Positions 25,226 to 34,552 of a DNA stretch of 64,000 nucleotides are shown here, in pieces. Below the pieces are notes generated by a model. That model saw only the letters and a list, made by a program, of their open reading frames with translations. It was not told the origin of the DNA and did no database searches. Source of the stretch: Phycisphaerae bacterium (GTDB lineage: Bacteria; Planctomycetota; Phycisphaerae; Sedimentisphaerales; Anaerobacaceae); NCBI GenBank assembly GCA_028714255.1, contig JAQTMR010000001.1, forward strand, positions 310,001 to 374,000. The letters run 5' to 3'. Made by a program: the position numbers and the translations under genes. The stretch's first letter is position 1, and each line of letters begins with the position of its first letter.

Positions 25226-28200
25226 TTATTGGCCTCTCTGGTAAAGCTGCAAAACCTCTTCAGCCGATAGCTCTCTATCAAATATCATCACATCGTCAAT
25301 AGTGCCGTTGAAAGGCCCGCCTTTTAGAGCAGGCGTACCACCGTAACTCGCATACACGTAACTGCCGTCGCCAATCCGGAACTTTGTATTACTGCTAGGA
25401 TAGAAGTTTTCTTGGCTCGGCGTTCCATCCTGTACACCGTCCACATACAGAACCGCATTTGAGCTGCTTGTCGGGTAAACAAGTGCAAAGTGATGCCAGT
25501 TGGGGTCCACTACATCCTGTGTCCCTGTGATATCACTTCCGGTGTAAGAAGCCGCTCCGAACCTCGCCACGACTTTGTTATCTTCTACAAGAACCTGCCA
25601 ACCAAAATACATGGTAACATTAGATACTGGCATATAACTACCCCATGACCCCACAATCGTCTGCATTCCCGTTGACTGGGATGTCTTGAACCAGCCGGCT
25701 ACGCTAAAGGTGTCTCCGAAGTAGTAAGCGGTATCCAGAGTGGGAACGGAGAAGTAGTCATAGACGCCGTTAAAGTCAACCACGCCATTATTCCAGCAGG
25801 GGTCGTCGCCGTTAAACGTGCCGTCATCGTCACCAACACAATCGTACGCTGTTACCCCGCTGGTTTCGTTGAGGTTCCACCAGTGAGCATCGGGGTAATC
25901 TGCTTCGTCAGCGCCCATATCAACATATGTACCAAAAACACGCAACTCGTTGTCGATATCAATTTGGCCGGCGTAGTTGCCATCGGGATTGCCTTTATTA
26001 ATACAAGGCGAGTTAATACCGATATGATAAAGCTCGTCACCGGGAACAAAACACGGGTCAGAACTTATATTGCCCAGTCCTCCGTCGCCGTCCTCTACAC
26101 AATTGTAAGCACCGCCGCACATGTAAAGGTCGTCGCCATTACGCCAAAGGATACAGTTCAAAATAGCCGCGCTCGAATTCGAATATTGACTGCTCTTTGC
26201 AATGCCATAGCTGTTGTTATCAACAATAGTACAGTTATGAATTGTAGCAATGGAATCCTCATATATCATCACGCCGGAATCATGGCCATAGATAACACTG
26301 TTTTTGACAACAGGTCTTGCATTCTCTATCGATATTCCTTCGTCACCGTTGTTTTTAATAATGCAGTTTGAGATATCCCCGGCGCAGCCGTAAACCTTTA
26401 CGCCTATCTCAGCGTTGCCCTCGATGATACACTTGCTCAAGTCCATATTTGTGCCGTATCGAACGAAGGCACCGTGAGAGCCGCCTGTTACAGTAAATCC
26501 TTCGAACTTGCCATATAAACTGTTGCTCAACGTGACTGTGTTACCATCTCCATCACCATCTATTACCGTCGCTGCAACTACGTCCCAATCGTCGGGGTCT
26601 ATACTACGTACAATACAGTTCAAAGATGTCATTCTACCTCCTAATAGCAAACTTTCATAGTATGTACCCGGATACACCACAATCTCATCACCGTTTGAAG
26701 CTTCGTCTATCGCGTCCTGAATTCGCACATACCATTCGTCATCAGTAACGTTATGAACTCGCGGAACCTCATCAACACCAATATCCACTCTGACGCCGCT
26801 AATTCGTGGCTCGTCGTCCATATCGGTCTGCCCATCATAATCTCCATTCGGGTCGCCCCCATCAATGCAAGGCGAGTTAAGGGCGATGTGGAAATCATTG
26901 CTGTCGGCATCGACAAAACACGGGTCAGCATCGATGTTGCCGCCGAGGTCGGTACCAAGGTCGGTGTCCCAGTCTCCACTACCGCCGCTATCCTGGATAT
27001 TTGAATAACTGATACTCGGCTCAGCTACCCCGCCCGATATACCATTATTATATATCTGGTCGCCATCCACTGAGGCCGTATTGCCCCAAAACAAACAATT
27101 GACTATCTCTGGCGACGCGGGAGGGGTGCTACTTAAAGCAGAGGAATTGTATATGGCACCACCGTAAGCAGAGCTATTATTGTCTGCAAACGTACAGTTG
27201 ATAATCTCAGGCGCGGTACCGTAATTATTTATAGCACCGCCAGACTGGCTGTTATTGTTACCGTAGAACAGACAGTTACGAACACTTACTTCTAAGGGGG
27301 ACAAATTGTCGTACTTTATCCCAGTACCCATGTTGTCAGCGAAGATACAGCCCTCGATTGTTCCGGGAGTACCATAAAGCCAAATGCCATCGGAATAGTT
27401 ATTGGCGAAAATGCAGTTACTTATGGAGTGGGCGCTGGAAATTAAAAACAGGGGAGCGCCGCTGTTATTTTCGAACCTGCACCCAGTTGCTGTCACCATA
27501 CACGAATTGGAATATACGCCGCTTGAACCGGGCGAGGGAGGAGATGTTGTAGGATTGCTGAATTTACAACCGGTTAGGACAAGCCATGAACCCTCAGAAA
27601 AAATCGTAGAGGCATTGTCAATAAAATTGCAATCGATAAAACTTACAGGGTAACAGGATTGAAGGTATATTGTCCCGCCTGGGTAGTTTGTGGAGGAATT
27701 GTATTGGAATGTACAATTGGTTAGTGAGGATAGCCCTGGCCACATGGCTAACACAACCGTTACCGCTCCACCACGGTAGTTACTATCGTTGCTGATGAAG
27801 TCGCAGTTGTTAAACACGGTGGATTCATTATCGAAGGAGAAGACTGCCCCGCCGTATCTTTCAGCATTGTTTTCGGTAAATATACAATTCTCAAAAATTG
27901 CAGTGGAAACGGAATAAACTAACAAACCGCCACCGTAAGCTTCGGAGATGGGCGGAGTTAAAGAGGCATTTCCACCGGTTATTGTAAACCTCTCGATTAA
28001 GCTTGAGCCAACATAGTCACCAATTACAGTTAAGATATGGTAGCTGTTGTCATTAATGTCATCGGCGGTTCCAATATCACCGCTTAGAGTGGTAATATTA
28101 ACGCCCAGGTTGAGGTCGCGTTGATTCGCGTCCGTTTCTGTACCCGCAAAGCCACCTCTAATGGTAATGTCTTCTCTAACTGTAAAGCTGATATCGCGGT

Positions 28201-30229
28201 CATTCGAGTTGGTAGGTTTATATACACCTTCGGCGACCCATATCTCGTCACCCTCAAAGGCTTTACCAATCGCGCTTTGCAAATCAGTGAATGCGTCTTC
28301 CCACGAAGAACCGTCATCGTCACCGGTGGCATCTAAATCCACGTGGATGGTGCCCCCAACACCTGTTGTAAAGCTCCATACATCGCCCTTTGTCGTCGCC
28401 GATGGATTTTTCTCATCGATTCGCCAATAATATGTGGTGTTAGCCAAAAGCGTGTCAGGGTCAAATTCAGCGGGCCATACCTCTGCCTTGAATTCGTCGG
28501 ATGAAGTGTTCGCATTACTAACATCGTCGAAGTCTGTTCCGAGATAAACAAGATGCGTAGAAGCCAGGTTCGACTTCCAGCTTAGATGGACGTTGATGCT
28601 GATATTTGTCGAGGAACCGGCTGGATACGGATCTGTAGCTTTGTCGGGTTCCGGCATATCAGAAATGTAGTTAACCGTGTTGTATGCGTTGATTCGGCCG
28701 GCTCCAAAATACTGATCCCAGCCCGCATCGCCAATGTCGTCGGCACCGCTTTTGATGAGCATCCACAGGTCGAGCAAATTCAGGTCGGAGTTTTCGCTCA
28801 GACAAAGCGCTGCCAATCCTGCCACATGAGGACAAGCCATCGAGGTCCCCGACATTACTGCCGTTGAGCCGGATTTCGTCAGTGACAGAATATTAACACC
28901 CGGGGCTGCCACATCAATCCAGTCACCATAATTCGAGGATGACGCCTTATCATCATTATGGTCTGTCGACGCGACAGACATCACACTATCGAAGTAAGCC
29001 GGGAAGGATGGCCAGGAACCGTTATTATTTCCAGCAGCCGCCACGAGAAATACGCCCTCGCTAAACGCATAATCAAATGCTTCCTGCATGGTTATAGAGA
29101 AACCATTACCACCCCAACTGTTTGAAATAATATCAGCCCCATTATTGGTAGCATAGTAGATACCCCCAGTCAGTGAATCTATAGTAGCCCTCGTTCCAGA
29201 CCAATCGAACGATTTAATTGCCATAATCTTTGCTGTCCAGCAAACGCCGGCAACATCAATACCATTGTTTCCATTGGCGGCGATTGTCCCTGAACAATGC
29301 GTTCCGTGACCATTATCATCCATTGGGTCGTTGTCATCATAAAAAAAGTCATAACCATAAATGTCATCTATATAACCATTTTCGTCATCATCCTGATTGT
29401 TGTCGGGAATTTCATTAATATTGCCCCACATATTTCCCTGAAGGTCGAGGTGATCGTAGTCGACACCTGTGTCAACAACTGCAATAATAACATCGGAGCT
29501 GCCGGTGGTTATATCCCACGCTTCCGGTGCATCTATGTCAGCATCAGTCGTTCCGCCGGTCTGACCTGTGTTGTTCAGTGCCCACTGTTCCGGATACCTC
29601 GTATCATCTGGCTCGGTAACACAAATTGAAAAAATATAGTTTAGCTCAGCGTATTCAACTGCCGGGTCTTTGCTGTAATCGGCAACTGCCTGCTCTGCCG
29701 ACTGGCCCGGTTCAAGTGTAATCTTATATATCCTGTCAAGTTCAGGAACCTTGGCTCCTTTCGGAGCTCGCTGCCGTCGCTTCAATAGCCTTTTCTCCTG
29801 ATTGCTGAGCGAATTCATGTTTTTCTTGCGAAAATTCTTTACTTGTTCGCTTCGGGCTTTGAAATTCTTGAAGATTGGCTCGATACTTTTGGCCTTGTAT
29901 TTGCGATTAAGCTGGTCGATGGAAACCGATAGGCTTAGGCCCTCGGCGGATACCTTTTGGGTACGTTGTTGTTCCAAAGTATCAACTGCGGCCCTTTTAA
30001 ACTTTACGATTATCTCGCCAGGCTTATATTGGGGGCATTTAAACCCATCTAATACTCCCTCAGACTGCGGCCCGTTGACATCCGCCAACCCCGGCTCTAA
30101 ATTGCCCAAGGTTTGTCCTGCAAACACGGCCTCTTTGCCCGCGACAGCATGTGTCCTTTCGCCGGTAACCAGGCAAACACAAGCTGCCACAAAAACAACT
30201 ACTACAAATTTCATCATTCGCGTTGACAT
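25226..30229 (-). CDS. Giant secreted subtilisin-like protease with beta-helix and LamG domains
   Basis: 1667 residues. Signal peptide MSTRMMKFVVVVFVAACVCL, then a propeptide (PGEIIVKFK) and an S8 catalytic domain with Asp near 254 (AVVDTGVDYDHLDL), His near 306 (NGHGTHCSGTIAA), oxyanion Asn near 400 (AAAGNN) and Ser near 461 (GTSMACPHVAGLA). A fibronectin-like segment follows at about 525-620, then a long right-handed beta-helix at about 620-1440 with polymorphic-outer-membrane-type repeats (YGGAVF, NNSSAYGGAIYN), and a C-terminal LamG domain (WWNLNETSG to [13 protein letters not shown]). Complete and probably active at the cell surface on proteins, with glycan-binding modules. The ATG at 30229 has AAGGAGG upstream. 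No sorting tag at the end. Confidence 0.93.
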   Translation of the reverse strand: MSTRMMKFVVVVFVAACVCLVTGERTHAVAGKEAVFAGQTLGNLEPGLADVNGPQSEGVLDGFKCPQYKPGEIIVKFKRAAVDTLEQQRTQKVSAEGLSLSVSIDQLNRKYKAKSIEPIFKNFKARSEQVKNFRKKNMNSLSNQEKRLLKRRQRAPKGAKVPELDRIYKITLEPGQSAEQAVADYSKDPAVEYAELNYIFSICVTEPDDTRYPEQWALNNTGQTGGTTDADIDAPEAWDITTGSSDVIIAVVDTGVDYDHLDLQGNMWGNINEIPDNNQDDDENGYIDDIYGYDFFYDDNDPMDDNGHGTHCSGTIAANGNNGIDVAGVCWTAKIMAIKSFDWSGTRATIDSLTGGIYYATNNGADIISNSWGGNGFSITMQEAFDYAFSEGVFLVAAAGNNNGSWPSFPAYFDSVMSVASTDHNDDKASSSNYGDWIDVAAPGVNILSLTKSGSTAVMSGTSMACPHVAGLAALCLSENSDLNLLDLWMLIKSGADDIGDAGWDQYFGAGRINAYNTVNYISDMPEPDKATDPYPAGSSTNISINVHLSWKSNLASTHLVYLGTDFDDVSNANTSSDEFKAEVWPAEFDPDTLLANTTYYWRIDEKNPSATTKGDVWSFTTGVGGTIHVDLDATGDDDGSSWEDAFTDLQSAIGKAFEGDEIWVAEGVYKPTNSNDRDISFTVREDITIRGGFAGTETDANQRDLNLGVNITTLSGDIGTADDINDNSYHILTVIGDYVGSSLIERFTITGGNASLTPPISEAYGGGLLVYSVSTAIFENCIFTENNAERYGGAVFSFDNESTVFNNCDFISNDSNYRGGAVTVVLAMWPGLSSLTNCTFQYNSSTNYPGGTIYLQSCYPVSFIDCNFIDNASTIFSEGSWLVLTGCKFSNPTTSPPSPGSSGVYSNSCMVTATGCRFENNSGAPLFLISSAHSISNCIFANNYSDGIWLYGTPGTIEGCIFADNMGTGIKYDNLSPLEVSVRNCLFYGNNNSQSGGAINNYGTAPEIINCTFADNNSSAYGGAIYNSSALSSTPPASPEIVNCLFWGNTASVDGDQIYNNGISGGVAEPSISYSNIQDSGGSGDWDTDLGTDLGGNIDADPCFVDADSNDFHIALNSPCIDGGDPNGDYDGQTDMDDEPRISGVRVDIGVDEVPRVHNVTDDEWYVRIQDAIDEASNGDEIVVYPGTYYESLLLGGRMTSLNCIVRSIDPDDWDVVAATVIDGDGDGNTVTLSNSLYGKFEGFTVTGGSHGAFVRYGTNMDLSKCIIEGNAEIGVKVYGCAGDISNCIIKNNGDEGISIENARPVVKNSVIYGHDSGVMIYEDSIATIHNCTIVDNNSYGIAKSSQYSNSSAAILNCILWRNGDDLYMCGGAYNCVEDGDGGLGNISSDPCFVPGDELYHIGINSPCINKGNPDGNYAGQIDIDNELRVFGTYVDMGADEADYPDAHWWNLNETSGVTAYDCVGDDDGTFNGDDPCWNNGVVDFNGVYDYFSVPTLDTAYYFGDTFSVAGWFKTSQSTGMQTIVGSWGSYMPVSNVTMYFGWQVLVEDNKVVARFGAASYTGSDITGTQDVVDPNWHHFALVYPTSSSNAVLYVDGVQDGTPSQENFYPSSNTKFRIGDGSYVYASYGGTPALKGGPFNGTIDDVMIFDRELSAEEVLQLYQRGQ

Positions 30230-30568
30230 TTTTCGCCTCCTTTTAAAAATGTGTAAAAATTAACTCCTTCTGTGCCTACGCGGCATAGATAATTGCCTTA
30301 GAAATATCTAATGAAATGTCCCCTTTCTGCCCCTGCGACTAACGTTTCTTTCCCCAAAAAAAAAGTCTTACCGTTCCCCATTATCATAGGGACTATAAAA
30401 CCCTCATTTTTTTATGTCAAGAGGAAAAAATGTAAAAATCCTAAAAAAGTAAAATTTTTTTAGCCTGTCCCTGTCCCCTATCCCCTATCCCCTATTTGTT
30501 AACTTAGACAATTTCCCCTGTTATCTGTAGTCAGTCGTCTGCACTAATTGTTCGTTTCGAACAATTCA

Positions 30569-30777
30569 CGCAGGGGGGTGCAAAATTGGTGTAAATTTGG
30601 CATCAGTTTTTGCAAATTTACGCTTGTTTTTTTTAAGTTTTGTATAAGTTTGTGTAAATTTGTGTAAGTTTGCGCACGTCTAAAAACCAAAACTTGCGCG
30701 TTTTGTCCGTCCGTAGCCTTGGCGAAGGCGGATTGATGCTACCCCATTTTACTCATCTTCGCCATTTTACAAAAGGA
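30569..30777. repeat. Long interspersed repeat, copy A
   Basis: About 209 bases matching 63469-63636. Shared left end CGCAGGGGGGTGCAAAATTG, a middle of degenerate TAAGTTTG/GTAAATTTG units and a shared right end TGATGCTACCCCAT through ATTTTAC-AAAG. Copy A carries an extra piece at about 30703-30731 (GTCCGTAGCCTTGGCGAAGG), a member of another repeat family. Confidence 0.75.
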
Positions 30778-31165
30778 CTCACTCGCATTTACACCTTCCC
30801 TAAATCCCCCATCTTAACCATCCCCCAACCATTCTTTTTAACTCAAAACTAAAAACAAGGAACTCAAAATTCTTCCCATCCCATCTTGTCTAATCCCCCC
30901 ATTTTAATGTCACTACCCCTTGCAACTCTGTTCGTAACCATCCAATCACAAACAAATAACAGCAATTTGGTTAGAATCACCAGAACATAGTTGATTCAGC
31001 AAGCGTAAATTAATTGAGTTTTTTGGGGCCAAACCCAGCTATTTTTGAAAAAACAGTGGAAAATTCGCGATTCCACAACTAAAGACTTGATTCTTGGCAA
31101 AAAAAGTGCAGCTTTTCTTAAATTTCCCTAAAGATTCTTTTACCACCTATTCGATGAAATATAGA

Positions 31166-31268
31166 TAAAGAGGAGCAAAATAGTTGGAGTTTTAGGGTCA
31201 TTATTCTATTGCTTTTCATCACCCTCCTCCGAAGCCAGATTCTGTTGTACGAGAATCTGGCTTTTTTT
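31166..31268 (+). ncRNA. Candidate small RNA ending in an intrinsic terminator
   Basis: A perfect 11-bp stem (AGCCAGATTCT 31233-31243 with AGAATCTGGCT 31252-31262), an 8-base loop and seven T form a textbook terminator, but no gene lies upstream on this strand. The preceding 65 bases contain GAGGAG (31170-31175) that can pair with CTCCTC (31224-31229), the latter inside an anti-Shine-Dalgarno-like ACCCTCCTCC. TATAGAT at 31160-31166 could be a -10 box. Start uncertain; function unknown. Confidence 0.45.
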
Positions 31269-31439
31269 ATCTTTCCGCCCCCACCATTCAAAACAGGTAA
31301 TTGCGGAGATTTTGCCGGCGTTAAACTGGGAAACTAACTGGCAAAGCATGCCCTAACATCACTTCTCGTCTCATCGCAAGCGCCGTGGCAACCGGACAGG
31401 AAAATTGATATAGAGGGGTTTGTGCGAACGAAAGCTGCG

Positions 31440-31478
31440 CAAAAAGATGCACCAACGCATTTAAATGCGCTGGTGCAT
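31440..31478 (-). terminator. Rho-independent terminator of the PEP-CTERM gene
   Basis: On the minus strand ATGCACCAGCGCAT pairs with ATGCGTTGGTGCAT around TTAA (14 pairs, one G-U), followed by CTTTTT. It lies 31 bases past the stop at 31509. Confidence 0.85.
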
Positions 31479-31508
31479 AACTATTAATAGTAATTCATTA
31501 GTTGTAAA

Positions 31509-32177
31509 TTAGCGTTTCTTGCGAAGCAGAGTCAGTCCACCAAAGCCCAACAAAGCAATTGTCATTGGCTCGGGAATAGTCTCAAACCTTGCATTGTCAA
31601 GATACCATCTTCCACCGGCTGAATAACCTTCGACCGCTGTGGCTAAATGTATCTGGCACCACCAACCACCATCTGGTGTACCTGTCCATGAACCGCCATA
31701 GTATATGCAAATTGTCTGTGTGGCATCAGTGCCATCCCACGGACAAAGACCTGTTAATTCCCTTGCTACGGAACCATTAGGACCACCACCCTGAATCTTT
31801 ATCTGCATGTCATTCACGGTAGGAGTGCATGGATCAGTATCCTCTGTCCAATACTGCGCGGGCCGAGTAACGTCTATCAGCAGTGCGTTGTTCGCAGCCA
31901 TTGCAGCCCTTGCTGTCGGATTATCGGGAATCTGCAGATTAAGGGATATCTGCCAATACAATGTATTGGGTCCGATTGGCCCATAAACTAATAGGCTGCC
32001 TTCGTTCAATGTAACGCCAACATCCTGGCCAGGATACATCTGCGGATTACCAGCAGGACCCCAATCGGAAGCTGTCCAATCGTCCATGCTCTCACCTTCC
32101 CAGTCGCCTATTATATAGCCGTAACTGGTGGATGCCAAGGCTAACGCTAAAACAATAAAAGTCAACTTTTTACACAT
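31509..32177 (-). CDS. Exported PEP-CTERM protein
   Basis: 222 residues. Signal peptide MCKKLTFIVLALALASTSYG, a beta-rich domain (GDWEGESMDDWTASDWGP, YWQISLNLQIPDNP, GRWYLDNARFE) and the C-terminal sorting tag IPEPMTIALLGFGGLTLLRKKR: PEP motif, hydrophobic helix and basic end, as recognised by exosortase. The middle resembles carbohydrate-binding or LamG-like folds but I cannot name a family. I chose ATG at 32177, with GGAGGAG seven bases before it; the open frame upstream to 32315 has no signal-like start. Shares its general layout with the exported protein at 46208, which lacks the sorting tag. No exosortase gene lies in the window. Confidence 0.88.
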   Translation of the reverse strand: MCKKLTFIVLALALASTSYGYIIGDWEGESMDDWTASDWGPAGNPQMYPGQDVGVTLNEGSLLVYGPIGPNTLYWQISLNLQIPDNPTARAAMAANNALLIDVTRPAQYWTEDTDPCTPTVNDMQIKIQGGGPNGSVARELTGLCPWDGTDATQTICIYYGGSWTGTPDGGWWCQIHLATAVEGYSAGGRWYLDNARFETIPEPMTIALLGFGGLTLLRKKR

Positions 32178-32791
32178 ATCAACTCCTCCTTCTTCAAAAT
32201 TCAAATAACGTCTCTTCTTCTTTGATTCTTTTTGGCTACACGCCAAAAATAGGCCTCTCGTGATTCGACACGCGTTCACACACAGCACCGGGTGTGGATT
32301 CGCCCAGCAACACACCAGACGACCGTCACTATATTATGTAAGCCTGTCTGACACGATTCTTTCGGAGATTGAGTTTGTCCTCCTCCTTACAGGGGACTTG
32401 TCAAAACCCTAAAATCAGCCTCGTTCTTCAACTGTGATTCTATCAAATTACCCATTTACCCGTCAAGAAAATTTCCGCCCTATTACAGAAAAAAATAATC
32501 AAGCACATAACCTCTTTAATAACAAGCCGTTATGGGCGCCACAAACAGGCCTAAAGCAAATTCCCCCCTAAAAAACGCCTGTTTTGCAATCATCGTTCCT
32601 CAAGTTCTGCTGTTTTGGGTCTGTGCGGGAGCAAAACCGCTTTTTTACAATCACTCGATGCTTCACTTCGGACAAGAACCCAGCCTTGCAAAAAGACAGC
32701 TTTAAGGTATATTGTTTTTTGACAAAGCAGACCAAAATCGCTCCGGTGTTGGCAACAAATACCGGGACGCAGGACAGAAGAAAGGAATAGT
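32178..32791. other. Divergent intergenic region upstream of lsrF
   Basis: About 610 bases between the PEP-CTERM gene and lsrF. It contains a promoter candidate for lsrF (32686-32713) and small hairpins (GTCC...GGAC near 32389-32408). The overlapping frames at 32584-32965 on both strands lack recognisable content. Confidence 0.5.
32686..32713 (+). promoter_or_regulatory. Predicted promoter of the lsrF-SDR pair
   Basis: TTGCAA at 32686-32691, 16-base spacer and TATATT at 32708-32713, about 80 bases before the lsrF ATG. Confidence 0.45.
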
Positions 32792-33685
32792 ATGGCTGAC
32801 ACTGACGCCGTAAAACAGGCGAAAAGCTTTTATGAAGATATCCCTATGGAAACGCATGGCTTCTTTCTGAAGGGAGCAAGCTCTCTGGATTGGGGAATGA
32901 AGAATCGCTTGTCGCGGATATTCAGTCCCGACACTGGCCGAACGGTAATGCTCGCAATCGACCACGGATATTTCCAGGGGCCTACGACCGGCCTGGAGCG
33001 AATCGATTTGAATATCGTGCCGCTTATGCCTTATGCCGATGCCGTAATGCTGACCCGCGGAATCCTGCGAACCACGGTGCCGCCTTGGCTGACCAAACCG
33101 ATTGTGATGCGATGCAGCGGAGGACCGAGCATACTCAAAGAACTATCGGACGAACATCTGGCCGTTGACATCGAGGACGCTATCCGAATGAACGTCGCAG
33201 CAATTACACTTCAGGTGTTCATCGGCGGCAAATTTGAAAGCCGCTCCGTCCGCAATATGACCCGCCTGGTGGATATGGGTATGCGATACGGCATTCCAAC
33301 TATGGCGGTTACCGCGGTGGGCAAAGATATGGTTCGCGATGCAAAGTATTTCCGCCTGGCCTGCCGGATGTGTGCCGAGCTTGGCGCAAACTTCGTAAAG
33401 ACTTACTATGTCGAGGAAGGTTTCGAGACGGTTACCGCTTCATGCCCGGTTCCGATTGTAATGGCCGGCGGCAAAAAAATCCCCGAACTCGACGCCCTGA
33501 CGATGGCATATAAAGCAATCCAGGCAGGCGCTTCAGGCGTTGATATGGGCCGTAACATATTCCAGAGCGATGCTCCGAAAGCTATGATGCAGGCAGTCCG
33601 AAAGGTCGTGCACGAAAATCTAAAACCAAAAGAGGCCCTCGAACTATACAAAACCCTCAAGGCCAAAGAGCCAAAGAACAGATAA
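32792..33685 (+). CDS. lsrF: LsrF-like class I aldolase/thiolase
   Basis: 297 residues, very close to E. coli LsrF along the whole length: [59 protein letters not shown], the Schiff-base Lys segment [12 protein letters not shown], and [15 protein letters not shown]. In E. coli LsrF moves an acetyl group from the phosphorylated AI-2 breakdown product to CoA. Here no lsr transporter, kinase or LsrG gene is nearby; the partner is an SDR dehydrogenase whose start overlaps the stop by one base (TAATG). The real substrate may therefore be another sugar-derived ketose phosphate (inference). AAGGA precedes the ATG at the usual distance. Confidence 0.88.
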   Translation: MADTDAVKQAKSFYEDIPMETHGFFLKGASSLDWGMKNRLSRIFSPDTGRTVMLAIDHGYFQGPTTGLERIDLNIVPLMPYADAVMLTRGILRTTVPPWLTKPIVMRCSGGPSILKELSDEHLAVDIEDAIRMNVAAITLQVFIGGKFESRSVRNMTRLVDMGMRYGIPTMAVTAVGKDMVRDAKYFRLACRMCAELGANFVKTYYVEEGFETVTASCPVPIVMAGGKKIPELDALTMAYKAIQAGASGVDMGRNIFQSDAPKAMMQAVRKVVHENLKPKEALELYKTLKAKEPKNR

Positions 33686-34539
33686 TGAACGAAAGACCAC
33701 TGCCTCTGAAAGATAAAGTCGCACTGATAACCGGCGCAGCCGGCGCTATCGGCTATGCGGTTGCGCAGACGCTTCTCGAAAACGGCTGCCGCGTGGCAGT
33801 GAGCGACCTGCCCGGCAAAAAACTCGATTGTCTTACAGCAGATTTAAAAGAACAGGCCCGCCTAAAGGCGAGGTCTCGCCAAAGGCGGACGCCCGAAAAG
33901 GTAATCGGCATTGCGCTCGATGTTACCGACAAGGCATCCGTAGCAAAAGGCTTTCAGTCGGTCATCGATACATGGGGCAAAATCAACATCGTAGTAATGA
34001 ACGCCGGCATCGCATTAGTTTCAACCTTAATAGAGATGGATATCGAGGCCTTTCGCAAGTTGGAAAAAGTAAATGTGGAAGGCACACTCCTTACGCTCGC
34101 CGAAGCCGGCAGACAATTTATAAAACAGGCAACCGGTGGTGACATAATCATTATGTCCACCAAAAATGTTCCCTCTCCCAGCGCAGGCTTCGGCGCCTAT
34201 AGCGCAACCAAAGCCGCCTGCCATCAATTGGGTCGAATCGCCAGCCTTGAATTTGCACAGTACGATGTCCGTGTGAATATGGTCGCACCTGATGCGGTAT
34301 TTTCAGAGGGTCAATATAAATCGGGCCTGTGGGAAACTGTCGGAGCCGACCGAATGAAAGCCAGAGGAATGGATGAAAAACAGCTTCAGGAATATTATCG
34401 CAGCAGGAACCTGCTCAAGACAAGCATCACCGGCCGGGATGTGGCAAACGCGGTATTGTTTTTTGCTACGCGCCAAACGCCCACTACCGGCGCTACAATT
34501 CCCGTGGACGGCGGCCTGCCCGATGCCGCACCACGATAA
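33685..34539 (+). CDS. SDR-family oxidoreductase
   Basis: 284 residues. Classical short-chain dehydrogenase with the nucleotide-binding motif TGAAGAIGYAVA near residue 16, NAGIALVSTL, the catalytic YSATKAA (Tyr-x3-Lys) and PVDGGLPDA at the end. It resembles the dehydrogenase half of rhamnulose-phosphate aldolase/alcohol dehydrogenase proteins, fitting a sugar-alcohol or aldehyde step next to the LsrF-like enzyme (inference). Coupled to lsrF by a TAATG overlap. Oddity: residues near 53-66 (ARLKARSRQRRTPEK) are encoded by a palindromic repeat of the CGCC-AAAGGCGA type at about 33858-33895, inserted in frame where related proteins have a short loop. Confidence 0.9.
   Translation: MNERPLPLKDKVALITGAAGAIGYAVAQTLLENGCRVAVSDLPGKKLDCLTADLKEQARLKARSRQRRTPEKVIGIALDVTDKASVAKGFQSVIDTWGKINIVVMNAGIALVSTLIEMDIEAFRKLEKVNVEGTLLTLAEAGRQFIKQATGGDIIIMSTKNVPSPSAGFGAYSATKAACHQLGRIASLEFAQYDVRVNMVAPDAVFSEGQYKSGLWETVGADRMKARGMDEKQLQEYYRSRNLLKTSITGRDVANAVLFFATRQTPTTGATIPVDGGLPDAAPR
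33858..33895. repeat. Palindromic repeat inserted in the SDR gene
   Basis: Reads CCCGCCTAAAGGCGAGG then TCTCGCCAAAGGCGGAC. Same family as GTCCGCCGGTAGGCGAG at about 36358 at the end of the MBL gene, and related to the copies at 25148, 30703 and 49680. In frame in the SDR gene, adding about a dozen mainly basic residues. Confidence 0.7.
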
Positions 34540-34552
34540 AGCATCGAAGGGA

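Larger units (their letters stand above)
30230..31508. other. 1.3-kb gene-free, repeat-rich region
   Basis: Contains a triple CCCCTAT tandem (about 30475-30496), the long repeat copy A (30569-30777), a candidate small RNA with terminator (31166-31268) and the terminator of the PEP-CTERM gene (31440-31478). Open frames here have no coding character. Confidence 0.6.

Noticed and set aside
31589-31780. 63-codon plus-strand ORF inside the PEP-CTERM gene
   Set aside because: Antisense shadow of a gene with a clear signal peptide, ribosome site and sorting tag.
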